21,548 nucleotides of DNA from positions 1 to 21,548 of the forward strand of contig JANRKH010000052.1 in the NCBI GenBank assembly GCA_033763595.1, written 5' to 3'. Below the pieces are notes generated by a model. That model was not told the DNA's origin and did no database searches. It was given only the letters and a program-made list of their open reading frames with translations. Positions within the stretch are counted from its first letter, which is position 1. The number at the start of each line of letters is the position of its first letter. Below, in pieces: positions 1-6,935 of the stretch. A program made the translations under genes and the position numbers. Origin of the DNA: JANRKH01 sp033763595. GTDB lineage: Bacteria; Pseudomonadota; Alphaproteobacteria; Rickettsiales; Rickettsiaceae.

Positions 1-119
1 GAGAAGCAATAGGTATCACTAAAATAGCAACGAACATGCTCAAAAAAGGCCACAGCTTAGAAGATATAGCAGAATTAACTGGCCTCTCTATTGAGGATAT
101 AAGAAGCTTGAAGATATAA
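1..119 (+). CDS. C-terminal end of Rpn/PD-(D/E)XK nuclease-family transposase (partial)
   Basis: An open frame enters from the left edge (first full codon at base 3) and ends at TAA 117-119, leaving 38 residues. They include the stretches EAIGITKIATNMLKKGHS and LEDIAELTGLSIEDIRSLK. This resembles the C-terminal tail of Rpn-family (recombination-promoting nuclease, PD-(D/E)XK) proteins. In that family an E-G-x-x-x-G/A repeat is followed by a short helix-turn-helix-like 'G.S.EDIAE.TGLS.E.I..L' segment. The catalytic domain lies outside the window, so activity cannot be judged. Such genes are multicopy and often decayed in Rickettsiales. Assignment rests on this tail only. A small HTH regulator tail is the alternative. 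Confidence 0.6.
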   Translation, partial: EAIGITKIATNMLKKGHSLEDIAELTGLSIEDIRSLKI

Positions 120-144
120 GAAACATATACAAAATAACCTAGCC

Positions 145-861
145 CTAGTTGTTATTATCTTCTTCGTCGGTTGGTTTTACTGCTGTCCTCTTATCTTTTT
201 TGGATGATGCAGACTGTTTTGCTTTTTTCTTGGTTGTGTTTGGTTTTTTTCCTGAGGATGTACCCTTTTTCTTGTTTAGTTTTTTAGGTTTAGGCGATTT
301 ATTACTTAGTTTCTTAGCCTCTGTTTTCTCTGCTAGTGGACTTGCTTCTTCACCTGCGCCTTCTTCTGCTTGTTCTTCAGCTATAATATTATCCACAACA
401 GATGCCTCATCTTCTTCTGGGTCAGAAATATCCTCTTCTGACATCTGATCATCAACATTTACAATATTGTTTTTTAATGCGGCCAAATCTTTTTCATTAA
501 AATCCAGATCCCCTTGTTTGTTCTCCAGTTCCTCAAGTTTATTCTCTTGATCATCCTCCTCAATTAATTCACCTTCTTCACTATCTGCATCAGGTCCTCC
601 TTCCGTTTCATCGTCTTTAGTTTGAGCTGAGCCAATAGCATAAACGCAAAGCTCTTCAAGACTAACTTGATTCTGGTCAGCAAGGGCTTTGAGTTTGCCT
701 ATAGATTCCATAAAATCAGGAGGTATTGTGCCGCCTCTATTAGAAGAAAGCCACTCTGCTTGAAAATGCAGAGGGTGGTGAGATTTTTCCGGATTTCCAA
801 TGTAAATTGCAAATGGCGCTATTTGCCCGCCAAAATCACAATTAACAGTAAATTTTTTCAT
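145..861 (-). CDS. DUF2610 domain protein with long charged disordered tail
   Basis: This 238-residue protein has a conserved N-terminal domain (about residues 1-80, with CDFGGQIAPFAIYIGNP, HHPLHFQAEWLS and LEELCVYAIGSA). I recognise it as DUF2610, a family of unknown function known from rickettsiae. From about residue 82 the sequence is low complexity: first a strongly acidic part rich in Glu/Asp (about 82-180), then a Lys/Ser-rich basic part (about 183-230) ending in acidic/Asn residues. No signal peptide or membrane segment is visible. A Shine-Dalgarno AGGTGA (plus 866-871) sits 4 nt before the ATG and supports this start. It lies downstream of fliR in the same direction with an 81-nt gap, so it may share the transcript. 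Function unknown. Confidence 0.8.
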   Translation of the reverse strand: MKKFTVNCDFGGQIAPFAIYIGNPEKSHHPLHFQAEWLSSNRGGTIPPDFMESIGKLKALADQNQVSLEELCVYAIGSAQTKDDETEGGPDADSEEGELIEEDDQENKLEELENKQGDLDFNEKDLAALKNNIVNVDDQMSEEDISDPEEDEASVVDNIIAEEQAEEGAGEEASPLAEKTEAKKLSNKSPKPKKLNKKKGTSSGKKPNTTKKKAKQSASSKKDKRTAVKPTDEEDNNN

Positions 862-942
862 TTTGTCACCTGTTTAATTTCTCTCTCATGACCAAAACAT
901 TCTTTAAGAATCAGAGCATAATAATTTAGGCAAATTTTTAAC

Positions 943-1680
943 CTAGAATACACTCATCATATTTTCAAGTACTATAGAAACTATATCATTAATTACTACT
1001 AATATCACGCAAAACATTATAAGAATTTGCGCGGGAGTCACCACAAAAAACACTTGGAACGTAGGCATGAGCCGAGAAAGCACTCCACTTGCTATCAAAA
1101 TTGCAACACCTATGATCAAAAATGGCGCAGAAATTTTAAATGCAATTAAGAAACTCGAATTTACTATGTCGCTAATTTTATTAGCAAGATCTCCTGGATC
1201 CAATATTATACCGGGTAAAAACCTTTCATAAGACTCGGTAAAACCTATGATCATGTAGTGATGCGCATCAGATGTAAAAACATACGCAAGCGCTAGTATA
1301 CTGATAAAACTACTAAATAGTAGGACCTGCTCCCTTTGTGCAGGGTCATAAATCAGCGCTGAGCTTAGGCCCGATTGCATAGAGATGATATTCCCTAAAA
1401 TAAATATTGCAGAAAAGTAAATTCTTACGCAAATGCCAAGACTTAATCCCACTAACATTTCAGAAATTATATAATACATCAGAATAGATGGCGAAGTACT
1501 GTATTTTGGCATATATGCCTTTAAAATCGACGCAAACAAAAAAGCTGTGACTAAGCAAAAAGCAAAACGAATACGGATAGAGATTCTCTCATCCCCAAGT
1601 GCTGGTATAACAGAAATCATACTACCGAGCCTTGCAGTGACTAGAAAAAAATCAAATAAAAATTCAAGATGAGAGTTCAT
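943..1680 (-). CDS. fliR: Flagellar biosynthetic protein FliR (type III export gate)
   Basis: FliR is an inner-membrane component of the flagellar type III export gate (FliPQR), homologous to SctT of injectisomes. The 245-residue length is near the usual 250-260. About six hydrophobic segments are visible, starting at roughly residues 8-30 and ending at 215-240. Family-like stretches include TARLGSMISVIPALGDERI near the N-terminus, SGLSSALIYDP in the middle (the family has 'MG...A...DP' here) and SRLMPTFQVFFVVTPAQI near the C-terminus, where FliR/SctT have a similar 'R..P..n.f....P' motif. It lies 24 nt downstream of psd in the same direction. No other flagellar gene is in the window, so whether the full export gate exists is unknown. 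SctT is the alternative name if the genome has only an injectisome. Confidence 0.88.
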   Translation of the reverse strand: MNSHLEFLFDFFLVTARLGSMISVIPALGDERISIRIRFAFCLVTAFLFASILKAYMPKYSTSPSILMYYIISEMLVGLSLGICVRIYFSAIFILGNIISMQSGLSSALIYDPAQREQVLLFSSFISILALAYVFTSDAHHYMIIGFTESYERFLPGIILDPGDLANKISDIVNSSFLIAFKISAPFLIIGVAILIASGVLSRLMPTFQVFFVVTPAQILIMFCVILVVINDIVSIVLENMMSVF

Positions 1681-1704
1681 GTATATGCAATATGTCTAAA
1701 CAAG

Positions 1705-2403
1705 TCATTTTGGCGTAAATGTATGTTTTGGTAGTTTTGTATTTTTGAGATTTGCTATAATTGTTTCTCCTGCTACTGCAGTTTGTCCTGGAGATATTAA
1801 AATATCTATATTTTTTGGCAGATATACGTCTAACCTTGATCCAAATCTGATGATACCAAATCTATCTCCTAAAGATACATTCATACCTTCCTCTAAGTCA
1901 CATACTATCCTCCTTGAGATTAGTCCCGCGATTTGAACAAATGCTATTTCATGCTTTGTCTCAGTTTCCATAACTATAAGCTGGCGCTCGTTGTGAATAC
2001 TTGCTTTATCAAGAGATGCATTAAAAAATTTTCCAGGATTATAATGTAGTTTTTTAATTTTGCCTGCTACAGGAACTCTATTGACGTGAACGTTTAGCAA
2101 GTTTAGGAATATACTGACTCTGGTCATTTCCTCGTCCTTAATACCAAGCTCTAGAGGAGGAGAGACTATAGAAATAGATTGTACTATTCCATCAGCTGGC
2201 GATGTCACAAGTTCCGTGCTTTGAGGCACGATTCTCACAGGATCCCTGAAAAAATAGACGCACCAGATTGTTGCCGCAAAACAAACAGAGCCAAGGCCAC
2301 TATTTGCAGAGCCAATCAAAAAAGTGATAACAGAAAAAGTCATGATAAACACATAACCCTCCTTATTTATAGCTTTTGTCCAATCTGGATAATTTTTTAA
2401 CAT
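1705..2403 (-). CDS. psd: Phosphatidylserine decarboxylase proenzyme
   Basis: Converts phosphatidylserine to phosphatidylethanolamine at the inner membrane. The proenzyme self-cleaves to create a pyruvoyl cofactor. From the chosen ATG the protein is 232 residues. It has an N-terminal hydrophobic region (about 17-52), SPADGIVQ with D71, NVHVNRVPVAGKI (about 104-116), YNPGKFFNASLDKAS (121-135) and RIVCDLEEG. The cleavage motif IRFGSRLDVYLP has S189 as the future pyruvoyl residue. The short length and single GS motif fit the compact proteobacterial/rickettsial (PSD-A) type. An in-frame ATG 12 nt earlier (2415) would add MVVS. I prefer 2403 because MLKNYPDW...EGYVFI matches the family N-terminus. 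No pssA partner is adjacent; fliR follows 24 nt downstream. Confidence 0.95.
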   Translation of the reverse strand: MLKNYPDWTKAINKEGYVFIMTFSVITFLIGSANSGLGSVCFAATIWCVYFFRDPVRIVPQSTELVTSPADGIVQSISIVSPPLELGIKDEEMTRVSIFLNLLNVHVNRVPVAGKIKKLHYNPGKFFNASLDKASIHNERQLIVMETETKHEIAFVQIAGLISRRIVCDLEEGMNVSLGDRFGIIRFGSRLDVYLPKNIDILISPGQTAVAGETIIANLKNTKLPKHTFTPK

Positions 2404-2719
2404 ACTAACTACCATTATTAAATTACAATTACTTTGAATTATGCTAATATAGTGTTCTAAATAATCTCGTACAAGCAGAATGAGATTTAAGGATAATAAT
2501 TTTTGAAAAATATTCTATAATAATTTTATTTAATACTTCAAGATGTATTTTAGTATGGATGCAAGACGTTATAAATTCGAAGATCATACAGATTATGTCA
2601 GGTAAGAATTTAGAGTAAAATTCTTGCATATTTAAAAAGATCGGACTTCATTTTAGATGCTAAATTTATAATTTATTATATACTACTGATTATCATGAAA
2701 ATAAAAAACACCAAAAAAT
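2404..2719. other. Divergent intergenic region psd / sspB
   Basis: This very AT-rich stretch separates minus-strand psd from plus-strand sspB and must hold both promoters. On the plus strand TATAAT occurs at about 2669-2674, a -10 candidate for sspB, but no convincing -35 sits at 17 nt. A 61-codon minus-strand reading frame (2444-2629) has no family features and no Shine-Dalgarno, so I do not call it a gene. No repeat or RNA structure was recognised. Confidence 0.4.
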
Positions 2720-3196
2720 ATGGTTGATACAAGTGAAATTCATATAAATTATTCGGAGCTAGTTGATCAAGCTATGCGCGGAATAGTTAAAAAGCTTTTG
2801 ATTCATGCGTCTAAAAATGGCATCAGGGAGCCGCATTATTTTTTACTCACATTTTCAACTGGGTTCCATGGGGTTCAGATATCAGATAGACTCAAAAAAA
2901 AATACCCTGAGGAAATGACCATAATATTGCAACATCAGTTTGAAAATCTTCAAGTAGTAAACTCTTCTGTAACAGTGAGACTGAGTTTCGATGGAATTAA
3001 GGAAACAATTGTATTTCCTTTGGATGCTCTAACTGCTTTCATTGACCCAAGTACAAGATTCGCATTACAGTTTCATCCGGAGGTTACAAGAAGACCAATT
3101 AGTCAAATTACATCAGATTCTCTCCCAGATAACGACAAGCAAAACACAAAAATAATTAGTCTTGATGCGTTTAGAAAAAAAATTACAGACGATTAA
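2720..3196 (+). CDS. sspB: SspB-family ClpXP adaptor
   Basis: SspB tethers ssrA-tagged and other substrates to the ClpXP protease in the cytosol. This 158-residue protein matches the alphaproteobacterial SspB type. Its folded N-terminal domain (about 1-118) includes INYSELVDQAMRGIVKKLL, HYFLLTFSTGFHGVQIS, ILQHQFENLQVV and FPLDALTAFIDPSTRFALQF. A flexible linker follows (about 120-143), then a short C-terminal peptide IISLDAFRKK, which corresponds to the ClpX-binding XB tail. This architecture is known of the family. The 3' end overlaps rnhA by 32 nt in another frame, suggesting translational coupling. No clear Shine-Dalgarno precedes the ATG; the upstream bases are A-rich. Confidence 0.9.
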   Translation: MVDTSEIHINYSELVDQAMRGIVKKLLIHASKNGIREPHYFLLTFSTGFHGVQISDRLKKKYPEEMTIILQHQFENLQVVNSSVTVRLSFDGIKETIVFPLDALTAFIDPSTRFALQFHPEVTRRPISQITSDSLPDNDKQNTKIISLDAFRKKITDD

Positions 3197-3653
3197 TCCT
3201 CGCGTTACGATATATACTGATGGTGCTTGTAGTGGCAACCCAGGTCCGGGGGGTTGGGGGGCACGTATGATTTACAAAAATTCTTTCAAAGATATATCGG
3301 GATACGAACTAGATACTACAAATAACAGAATGGAGATGATTGCTGCAATAGAAGCTTTATCTTTGCTCAAAAAAAAATGTGACATAGATATTTTTACTGA
3401 TAGTATGTATCTTAAAAACGGAATGACTGTTTGGATACATAACTGGGTGCGAAATAATTGGCAAAAAAAACACAGTAAACAGTTAAAAAACATTGAATTA
3501 TGGGAAAAGCTCCATGATCTTAGCAAAAAACACAATATAATTTGGCATTGGGTCAAGGGTCATGCTAGCGACGAAGGCAACATAGTGGCAGATAGTCTCG
3601 CGGTCGAAGCAAGAAAGCATGCTGAAAAGCAACTGAGCAGACTTGTAGTCTAA
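3165..3653 (+). CDS. rnhA: Ribonuclease HI
   Basis: Cleaves the RNA strand of RNA-DNA hybrids. The RNase H fold and the DEDD active site are visible. Numbered from ATG 3165 they are D19 in YTDGACSGNPGPGGWG, E57 in NNRMEM, D79 in FTDS and D143 in VADSLA. H133 in KGHASDEGN is the flexible-loop histidine. The 162-residue length is normal, with the basic protrusion around residues 88-108 (W, K-rich). The TTG at 3162 is a possible but unlikely start. ATG 3165 gives about 12 residues before the first strand, and an ATT at 3192 would fit the family start even better. The start is inside sspB (32-nt overlap), so coupling with sspB is likely. Confidence 0.94.
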   Translation: MRLEKKLQTINPRVTIYTDGACSGNPGPGGWGARMIYKNSFKDISGYELDTTNNRMEMIAAIEALSLLKKKCDIDIFTDSMYLKNGMTVWIHNWVRNNWQKKHSKQLKNIELWEKLHDLSKKHNIIWHWVKGHASDEGNIVADSLAVEARKHAEKQLSRLVV

Positions 3654-3676
3654 CTAAGACCTGATTTTTAGCGGAT

Positions 3677-3775
3677 TTATACCGATTCCAAAGAATTAAA
3701 TAATTTCAGGAGCAAGTCCCGAAGTCTACTACATGTTAGGCTAGAGGCAAGCTATAAGAAAATAGTGGAAGATTG
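3677..3775 (+). repeat. Degenerate copy of the type B palindromic element
   Basis: Aligned by eye with the intact type B element at 6816-6920. Conserved blocks in the same order include TTATACC, ATTAAATAAT, AGGAGC, GAAG.CTACTACATG.TAGG and GATT near the end, with many substitutions between. The outer arm is eroded. It begins 24 nt after the rnhA stop and runs up to the start of the NDUFA12-like gene, so it forms that gene's leader. Confidence 0.55.
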
Positions 3776-3777
3776 GA

Positions 3778-4152
3778 TTGGATACAAATATATATATGGG
3801 GCACAGAGTGATAACAAGTTTACTAATTAGATTATTTTCAACTTTTGTGGGGGAAGATATATATGGAAACAAATACTATACTCTAAGAGACAAGAGGTTT
3901 GTGATCTATAATGGCACTATAGAGCCCACAAAAGTTCCAGAGATATGGCATGGCTGGCTTCATTACATGATTGATGAACTCCCTTGGCAAAATACCAAAA
4001 ATTCCTCAAGGTTTAAAGAAATTAGCAGTAGATACTATTCTAGGAAAAATCATGTACCTAACTTGACTGGTACTTCTTATTCCTATTTGCCTAAGCGCAA
4101 AAAGGTTTCATCGGATTATTTACCTTGGAAACCTAACCAAAGATATCATTAG
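3778..4152 (+). CDS. NDUFA12-like NADH:ubiquinone oxidoreductase subunit
   Basis: Homolog of the complex I accessory subunit NDUFA12 (B17.2 in mitochondria), present in alphaproteobacterial complex I. Family features in the 124 residues are FVGEDIYGNKYY (about 22-33), RFVIYNG, VPEIWHGWLHYMIDELP (about 52-68) and a C-terminal HVPNLTGT motif (about 95-102). The frame opens with TTG at 3778, with a purine-rich GTGGAAG about 6-7 nt ahead as a possible ribosome site. The first ATG (3796) would start at MGHRV and also covers the whole conserved region, so the start is uncertain. It is followed 47 nt later by mlaD, an order seen in other Alphaproteobacteria. Other complex I genes are not nearby. Confidence 0.85.
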   Translation: MDTNIYMGHRVITSLLIRLFSTFVGEDIYGNKYYTLRDKRFVIYNGTIEPTKVPEIWHGWLHYMIDELPWQNTKNSSRFKEISSRYYSRKNHVPNLTGTSYSYLPKRKKVSSDYLPWKPNQRYH

Positions 4153-4199
4153 AGTTGGCAACAAAAATTATATAAAAACTTAATACAAAAAGTATCAAT

Positions 4200-4694
4200 A
4201 TGAAACAAAATTTTTTAGAGACTATTATCGGAATAATTATCATATGCGTAGCAATTGGTTTTCTTGTATTTGCATACGGTGGTAGTCACAATAAAAACTC
4301 AGAAGAATACGAGTTAAAAGCGACATTCGAAAATGTTGAAGGTATAATAAAGGGTAGCGATGTGCAAATAGGCGGTATTTTGATAGGTAAAGTAGCTGAC
4401 TTGAAATTAGATACTTCTACTTATGACGCAATACTTACTCTACATATTGATAAAAATATAAAAATTCCTTCAGATTCAAGGGCGTCAGTCTCTACATCTG
4501 GATTTTTAGGAGGTAAATATGTCCTTATTACCCCGGGAGGAGATGATAAATATTTAGAGCCTGGTGATAAAGTAAAATATACACAATCCTCGATTAATCT
4601 CGAATCTTTAATTGGTAAGTTTATGTATTCTGGAAGCTCAACTAAATCTACTGATGCACAAAAATCAGATGCACACAAAACAGATTCGCAATAA
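4200..4694 (+). CDS. mlaD: MlaD-type MCE-domain lipid transport protein
   Basis: MlaD is the inner-membrane-anchored, periplasmic substrate-binding ring of the Mla phospholipid transport system. The 164 residues comprise one N-terminal membrane anchor (about 7-27) and one MCE domain (about 38-116). The MCE domain shows EYELKATFENVEGIIKGSDV, VQIGGILIGKVADL, IPSDSRASVSTSGFLGGKY and LITPGG. A short Ser/Lys/Asp-rich tail (about 143-164) follows. A single MCE domain and one transmembrane helix fit MlaD rather than the multi-domain PqiB/YebT types. The ATPase and permease partners (MlaF, MlaE) are not in the window; in Rickettsiales they are often elsewhere. No strong terminator follows; a short TCACT/AGTGA inverted repeat near 4707 is too weak to call. 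Confidence 0.92.
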   Translation: MKQNFLETIIGIIIICVAIGFLVFAYGGSHNKNSEEYELKATFENVEGIIKGSDVQIGGILIGKVADLKLDTSTYDAILTLHIDKNIKIPSDSRASVSTSGFLGGKYVLITPGGDDKYLEPGDKVKYTQSSINLESLIGKFMYSGSSTKSTDAQKSDAHKTDSQ

Positions 4695-4974
4695 AAAAAC
4701 CAGTCCTCACTGAGTGATAAATAAGGCCAAATCCAATTTTAAATGATCAAACTAAATGCAATAAGAATTGAAGCCGAGCTCAAGACCTGCCCACCTATGT
4801 ATATAAGCTTTGCTCATAATCCAATTTCAGCCATAAAATTCATATCAAGAGTTTAAGGATCCTAAGAATTCGTATTATCTCATTTACGATAATTCCAAGA
4901 TGAATTGGGGGGATAAGCTGCAAAATCAGAGGTGCTTTTGCTTGAAACTTGAATTATCCGTAGACTTTTATTAT
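4695..4974. other. Non-coding stretch between mlaD and def
   Basis: This stretch sits between the convergent mlaD and def genes. Both strands are interrupted by stops. I see no recognisable gene remnant or RNA here. It leads directly into the type C palindromic element at 4975. Confidence 0.4.
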
Positions 4975-5104
4975 ACCTCTTCGACAAACTCCACTCTTAG
5001 CGGCAACTGCGTTTGCGTATCTAGCAGGATCCTCATTTACCTCCGCGTCCCTTAGCTCCCTGCGCTTCTCCTACTAGCTCGCGGAGCTAAGTTTTCGAAG
5101 AGGT
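4975..5104. repeat. Type C palindromic element (130 bp) abutting def
   Basis: The left arm ACCTCTTCGACAAACT and right arm AGTTTTCGAAGAGGT are inverted repeats, matching over the outer 10 bp and then with a one-base offset. The core is noticeably more G+C-rich than the flanks and holds a small inner hairpin (TTAGCTCC... / ...GGAGCTAA around 5052-5090). The right end is 3 nt from the def stop codon, so a def transcript would run straight into the hairpin. The arms differ from types A and B. It looks like a short non-autonomous repeat comparable to rickettsial palindromic elements. Only one copy lies in this window. Confidence 0.6.
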
Positions 5105-5107
5105 CTA

Positions 5108-5638
5108 TTACAGTAACTGCTTTTTAAACTTTTTGAGTTTTGAGATCGCCATTTCCTTTTTTATGCTGCTAAGATAGTCAATTATTAATTTTCCAGTCAA
5201 ATGGTCCATCTCGTGTTGTATGACTCTTGCGAGCCAGTCGTGGGCAGCAAGTTCTCTTTCTTCACCATCGTAATTTAAGTAACTTATATTTATTGATTCT
5301 GGCCTTGGTACATCTATCCTCAAACTTGGGACCGATAGACATCCTTCTGTTGCAACATTGAAATTTTCGGAAACAGAAGTGATTTTTGGATTAATAAGAA
5401 AAAGTGGATAGAAATCCTTTGCGCGCCTTTCGTCATCGTCGTCATTCTGCAGATCTATCACTATAATTTGTTTATGTATCCCAACCTGAACGGCAGCAAG
5501 CCCAACACCAGAATCATGATACATAGTCTCAAGCATATCCTTCATGAGCACTCTAACAGAGTCATTAACAGATTCTACTTCTCTCGATGGTTTTTTTAAA
5601 ATCGGGTCTGGCGCTGTAACAATATTTAATAACGTCAT
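5108..5638 (-). CDS. def: Peptide deformylase
   Basis: Removes the formyl group from the initiator methionine of nascent proteins, in the cytosol at the ribosome. All three metal-site motifs are present in the 176 residues: GVGLAAVQVG (44-53, where Gln51 is the conserved residue), EGCLSVP (98-104, metal ligand C100) and QHEMDHLTG (141-149, ligands H142 and H146, catalytic E143). An acidic insertion DDDDERR (66-72) precedes the YPLFLINP strand. The ATG at 5638 gives the standard N-terminus (LLNIVTAPDPILKKPS). It lies 121 nt downstream of lpxC in the same direction. Its stop codon is 3 nt from the type C palindromic repeat, which may act as its terminator. Confidence 0.96.
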   Translation of the reverse strand: MTLLNIVTAPDPILKKPSREVESVNDSVRVLMKDMLETMYHDSGVGLAAVQVGIHKQIIVIDLQNDDDDERRAKDFYPLFLINPKITSVSENFNVATEGCLSVPSLRIDVPRPESINISYLNYDGEERELAAHDWLARVIQHEMDHLTGKLIIDYLSSIKKEMAISKLKKFKKQLL

Positions 5639-5759
5639 TTATTTTGATAATAAATTTAGGATTGACAATACCTTATCAGATTACGAATACTCTGCAAGTT
5701 TCAATAAGTGTAAATGTGTCAGCACAGTAAAATAACTGCAAAAAGAATAGTTCTCTTAA

Positions 5760-6608
5760 TTATATAATCATGTAATTATTTGGGTTTGCAAATATTTTAT
5801 GCAAAAGAAGATTATTTAACGAATGACTCGGCTTATAGCACTTAAATTCGCCGATTATATTTGGGCCACCTAGAGCAAAGTCTCCAAGTGCATCAAGTAA
5901 TTTGTGCCTCGCAAATTCATCCTTAAACCTAAGACCGTCATGATTTAAAATTACATCTCGATCTATACCTATTGCGTTATCGAGAGACGCCCCAAGTGCA
6001 AGGCCCGCTTTATGCAAATGTTCAATCTCGTGAACAAAACCAAAAGTCCTAGCTGGAGCAACTTCTGAGTTAAATAACTCCCTTTTACTGTAATTTACCG
6101 TCTGTTTGCCAATCGCATTTGATTGAAAGTCTATATCAAGGGAAATATTAAACTCTTCGGATGGATAAACTATATTATAACCACCATGACAAGTTTCTGC
6201 TACTACTTCTTTCAAAATTTTTATGGATGCTTTTCTTTCTCGTAGAAACTGTTTTTGCGCGCATTCAAGCAAAAAAACAAAAGGTTTACTACTGCCATCC
6301 ATTATGGGCACCTCAGGTCCATCAACTTCAACTACTAAATTGTCTATACCAGCCCCCCATATAGCCGCCATTAAATGCTCGATTGTACTAACAGAGAGAT
6401 TTTGGTTTGATATTTTTGTGCAATATGATGTTTCTACGACATTTTCATATGAAGCTTTAATGTAATTATCGGCTGAAATATCTGTTCTTACAAACACCAC
6501 TCCTTCATTTGCTTTAGCTGGCTTTAGGGTCACTTGAACTTGTTTACCAGAGTGAACTCCTATTCCGTAGCAGATTGCAGGATATTTAATTGTAGTTTGC
6601 TGCTGCAT
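5760..6608 (-). CDS. lpxC: UDP-3-O-acyl-N-acetylglucosamine deacetylase LpxC
   Basis: Zinc deacetylase of the committed step of lipid A synthesis. From ATG 6608 the protein is 282 residues, starting MQQQTTIKYP, the family-like N-terminus. An ATG two codons earlier (6614) would add MH. Zinc ligands are H78 (STIEHLMAA), H235 and D239 (EFARHKLLDALGD). H262 in PSHSLNN matches the catalytic histidine. GPEVPIMDGSSKPF (97-110) and ARTFGFVHEIEHL (about 186-198) are further signatures. Presence of lpxC implies that lipid A is made; within Rickettsiales the Anaplasmataceae lack it, which argues against that family. The upstream region carries a promoter with a palindromic operator-like site (separate entries). 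Confidence 0.96.
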   Translation of the reverse strand: MQQQTTIKYPAICYGIGVHSGKQVQVTLKPAKANEGVVFVRTDISADNYIKASYENVVETSYCTKISNQNLSVSTIEHLMAAIWGAGIDNLVVEVDGPEVPIMDGSSKPFVFLLECAQKQFLRERKASIKILKEVVAETCHGGYNIVYPSEEFNISLDIDFQSNAIGKQTVNYSKRELFNSEVAPARTFGFVHEIEHLHKAGLALGASLDNAIGIDRDVILNHDGLRFKDEFARHKLLDALGDFALGGPNIIGEFKCYKPSHSLNNLLLHKIFANPNNYMII

Positions 6609-6616
6609 GTGCAATA

Positions 6617-6644
6617 ATTATAATATATTGTAACAATTAAACAA
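6617..6644 (-). promoter_or_regulatory. Candidate lpxC promoter
   Basis: On the minus strand a perfect -10 TATAAT (plus 6617-6622) lies 16 nt from a -35-like TTGTTT (plus 6639-6644; only TTG matches the consensus). Transcription would begin around plus 6610-6611, only a few bases before ATG 6608, so the message would be leaderless or nearly so. No Shine-Dalgarno is visible before either ATG, which fits. Inferred from sequence alone. Confidence 0.45.
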
Positions 6645-6704
6645 ATATTATACACATATATATCTGTGCAAAACAAATGATCTTTTATTACAAATTGTTA
6701 CAAT
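6627..6704. promoter_or_regulatory. Pair of TTGTAACAA-type operator-like palindromes
   Basis: ATTGTAACAATT (6627-6638) and AATTGTTACAAT (6693-6704) are exact reverse complements, and each is itself a near-perfect palindrome (TTGT-W-ACAA). Site 1 fills the spacer between the -35 and -10 candidates of the lpxC promoter, the classic place for a repressor. Site 2 is 66 bp (centre to centre) further upstream. AT-rich sequence can make such repeats by chance, but 12 exact bases in this position is notable. The binding protein is unknown. The pair could also form an RNA or DNA hairpin. Confidence 0.45.
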
Positions 6705-6815
6705 AGTTATTATTGTGATTAATAGACATATGCTGCAATATCTATGTAAGCGCCACCAATACCATTTTGGAATACTTATCGTATAAATCAACTCTCTAGA
6801 ACTCTTACATATATT

Positions 6816-6920
6816 ATACCAAATCCCAGATTAAATAATACTAGGAGCGAGGAGTGAAGCCTACTACATGCTAGGTGAGCGACGAGCGACAAAGTAGTAC
6901 TTAAAAATGGGATTTGGTAT
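6816..6920 (+). repeat. Type B palindromic element (105 bp) downstream of ftsH
   Basis: Perfect 13-bp terminal inverted repeats, ATACCAAATCCCA (6816-6828) and TGGGATTTGGTAT (6908-6920). The core shares blocks with type A read in reverse: ACTAGG.GCGAGGAG.GAAGCCTA followed by TAGGTGAGCGACGAG. The right end is 15 nt from the ftsH stop. Degenerate relatives lie at 3677-3775 and 15553-15603. Size, arms and AT-rich insertion sites suggest a MITE-like non-autonomous element; TA target duplication is suggestive but not clean on both sides. Confidence 0.75.
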
Positions 6921-6935
6921 TACTTTATAACGCAA

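Noticed and set aside
149..448. 99-codon plus-strand reading frame
   Set aside because: It is antisense to the low-complexity Lys/Glu-rich tail of the DUF2610 protein. Its Ser/Phe/Leu composition is the expected shadow.
2444..2629. 61-codon minus-strand reading frame upstream of psd
   Set aside because: No family similarity, no ribosome site, and codon content of plain AT-rich intergenic DNA.
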